From: Notospermus geniculatus
Lineage: Eukaryota; Nemertea; Pilidiophora; Heteronemertea; Lineidae
Reading direction: 5' to 3'
DNA: 64,000 bases
Assembly: GCA_002633025.1 (NCBI GenBank)
Contig: NMRB01000688.1
Location: forward strand, 1-64,000
A program made the position numbers and the translations under genes. Shown here one piece after another: positions 61,705 to 64,000 of this stretch; position 1 is the stretch's first letter, and every line of letters begins with the position of its first letter. The notes beneath the pieces were generated by a model. It was not told the origin of the DNA. It did not search any database and saw nothing but the letters and a program-made list of their open reading frames with translations.

Positions 61705-62774
61705 GTAATGTTTGCAATTTTGTTTTCATAGTCTTAGAACAGATCTAACACCACCAGAAGTCATCATTACCATAGATTCCATCACACCTCAGCTGAGTAC
61801 ATTGTTGCAAAGTATCCACTGGGCAGAAGTGGCACCTGAGTAGAGCTGTGCAAAATTGTTGTGATGGGAGATGAAATCTTGTAATGTTGCCTTTCCATCA
61901 CAATGTCTGCTAAGTTTCATCTATAGCAGTTTTCTGTCATGTCCTTGCCAGTTCATCTGCGGTTGTGAATTTAGTTGGCAGTTTTCTGTCATTTCCATGC
62001 CATTATATCTTCTGTTATGGATTCAGTTGGTAGTTTTTCATCATTCCGTGCCATGTTATCTGTTACCTAGGAATCAACAGAACACTGTTGTCCTTAATGA
62101 TGCCTTTATTCTCTGTTTTATGAAGTCAATTAGCAGTATTCACAATGCACATCATACCCAATGAATTACATGACTGCATATGTGTTGTAACTATGACAAC
62201 TGTAGAAAAAACATTTGCTCTTCACTTTGCAATTTGACTTGATAATCAGCGATGATATTGCTGTAGTCTGAGTTGTTGATCACAATGTTGTAATTAACAT
62301 TATTCAATGCAGCATTGTTGCCTATGCAAGGAATGTGCAGGGATATTCTTTTAGTGTTGGTTCAGGGATACATGTACCGGTATCTTTTTGTGATGGTTAC
62401 GACTATGTATGAATGACTTTGTCATACAATCAATTACCACTTAAATCAGGAGCATCTGTTATATTCTACTCTGTTGTATTTCTCTGTGCTGGAAGGAAGT
62501 TATCATATGGCATTCTGGGAAGCCGGCTTGTCAGGGAATGACCAGCTGTTGCCTATCTTACAGTGCACATAGGCCTAGGGCCTACATATATAGGCCCACT
62601 GGGTAAAATATTCAGTCGTGGTGATCAGCCTGTACATGTATTTTGCCATACCTACATTTCAATACATTGGATTAATACAGTACTTGTATAAGCCATCTGT
62701 GGTTAATTCTCTAACGAATATATATGTGTGATTTCATGATTTGTAATTCTTAAACTTGGACTAGTTCGTGGGTC
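61705..62774. other. Gene-free stretch between candidates D and E
   Basis: A loose threefold repeat with cagttttctgtcat and gccag/gccat occurs at about 61925-62060. No exon was recognised. Confidence 0.3.
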
Positions 62775-63103
62775 ATGTCTGAGATGTTACAACCACGAGA
62801 TCCTGATTTTGCACGTGCAGGATGCAGTATAGAGTGGGTGGATGTTGTCAATGCCTCTGAACTGCATACAAAACATTCCTCTGAACTGCGGATGAAATAT
62901 TCCTCTGAACTGCAGACGAATTTGGATAAGATTGATGACATTAATAAGATGGTGATTGTTAATAACAGGAAAGAGTCTGCTGTATCGACAGTGTTTGCTC
63001 AGTCCAGTGCAAGTTCTAGCAGTCATCAAGAGGAATATGACCATATTTTTGATTCTGTGGACTTTTCTGCTTCTCCTAAACATTTCCGGCCAATTTTTCA
63101 GGG
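62775..63103 (+). CDS. Candidate alternative first exon E (109 codons + 2 nt)
   Basis: ATG at 62775 opens the longest of the candidate exons. It starts MSEMLQPRDPDFARAGCS and ends DSVDFSASPKHFRPIFQ-G at a GTAGGT donor (63104). It contains an internal repeat SELHTKHS / SELRMKYS / SELQTN encoded by three 24-base units, then a Ser-rich stretch (AQSSASSSSHQEE). Phase 2, matching candidates A-D. No family recognised. Confidence 0.5.
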
Positions 63104-64000
63104 GTAGGTACCGAAATGTCATTGGGCATACCATTTCCTGATCGAAAACTCGAGATTCTGGTCATTCTGATAAGTTCTGCCTTACTCTTGCAAAGCTTCA
63201 TGAAACATCAACTCCGTGTACAAAACGGGTTGCTTTGTCTGTAGGAAGTCAACCATTAGGCCTACATATATAACCACCCGACCGGGAGACTAGGCCTAAT
63301 GGCTCGACTTTTCTAAAGATTCTAATGATTCTTTCAGGTGCAAGTTATGAAATCACTAGACTGTATAAAAACTAAAGCCTTGTTCTCAACAAAGTAGGCC
63401 AAGGCCTAGTTGAGGTGAAAAAAGTCAAAGGGAGCACTCTAGGCTGGCCCCCTCCTGTCATGTTTTATTGTTGCTGATTATGACTCAAGTGCACCAATCA
63501 TACATTCAACCACTGGCCCATCTTGTAAAAACTCTTCTTTTTATTGACATATCAAGGAGACACCAAATGTCTGATAAATCAATGCCCAAAATTTCATCAC
63601 AGACTTCGAATGATAGCAATGCGAGGAATCATTGAGTTGAGGGATCATAGAATTATCGAGTTTCTTTGATTGTGGTTGTCAGGGAGAAGATGATTCTGTA
63701 ATTAATCCTGAAGATGCTGTGAGTGTTTATAGATAATCAGCGTATCAGCATTGGTTAGGCTTAATCACTTCTGGGCCTTTCCTATCATGCCCGTACTTTA
63801 GTATAATTTCATTTCAGCATCACGCCATTCATAAATACTTAATGGCGATACACAGCACAGTGGCTTATGGTTTTGCAGGTGAATTATGGATAATCAATCC
63901 ATAAAGCACTGTGCTTTATGGGACTATGCATACCTACTGCTTTTCCTACTACATGTAATCCTACAGGTGTGTGTGGCTTGTACATGGTGTATCAGAAAAA
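63104..64000. other. Window end, no gene recognised
   Basis: Presumed intron if candidates A-E are first exons. A short inverted repeat, agcacagtggcttatgg versus ccataaagcactgtgct, lies at about 63855-63921. AGGCCTA words are frequent at 63255-63420. Confidence 0.35.

Overview
The window is eukaryotic: intron-rich genes with GT-AG splice sites, AATAAA poly(A) signals, tRNA-derived SINE-like repeats, many palindromic MITE-like elements and minisatellites. The gene set (CHFR, C1QBP, CENP-Q-like, DDX49, UQCR11, a PIGBOS1-like microprotein, LINS1) and the abundance of AGGCCTA, TACATGTA and TACCGGTA words suggest a marine invertebrate deuterostome, most likely an echinoderm. The species assignment is inference.

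Left part (1-32 kb), gene dense. CHFR lies on the minus strand. Its FHA exons are at 10.8-11.4 kb, followed by a full set of RING, cysteine-rich and PAR-binding zinc-finger exons (6.35-10.7 kb). About 5.15 kb of that set is repeated at 0.32-5.47 kb, giving a second, 5'-truncated copy. C1QBP (mitochondrial p32, plus strand) follows at 12.3-15 kb with a one-base frameshift near its end and a duplicated 3' region. A CENP-Q-like kinetochore gene (minus, 17.0-18.8 kb) faces away from DDX49, a DEAD-box helicase (plus, 19.4-23.6 kb). Then come the last exon of UQCR11 (minus), an unknown 72-residue membrane microprotein (minus), a PIGBOS1-like microprotein (minus) and LINS1 (plus, 28.5-31.9 kb).

Right part (32-64 kb), gene poor. 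It holds two minisatellites, several foldback elements, tRNA-like SINEs, a 56-base N gap and single-N contig joins. Five separate plus-strand ORFs (38.2, 46.9, 47.7, 61.6 and 62.8 kb) each start with ATG, end at a GT donor and leave the reading frame in the same phase (2 bases over), in four of them within an arginine codon. The best explanation is a set of alternative first exons of one large gene whose shared exons lie beyond position 64000. A run of CRE-type sites (TGACGTCA) sits just upstream of the fourth. The gene is not identified. This is the most interesting structure in the window.

Assembly. At two single-N joins (32390 and 35927) the sequence on the left is repeated on the right, so both alleles of the same locus were probably kept. 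Differences between such copies show transposon and SINE insertions with their empty sites. The CHFR duplication has no N at its junction and may be real.
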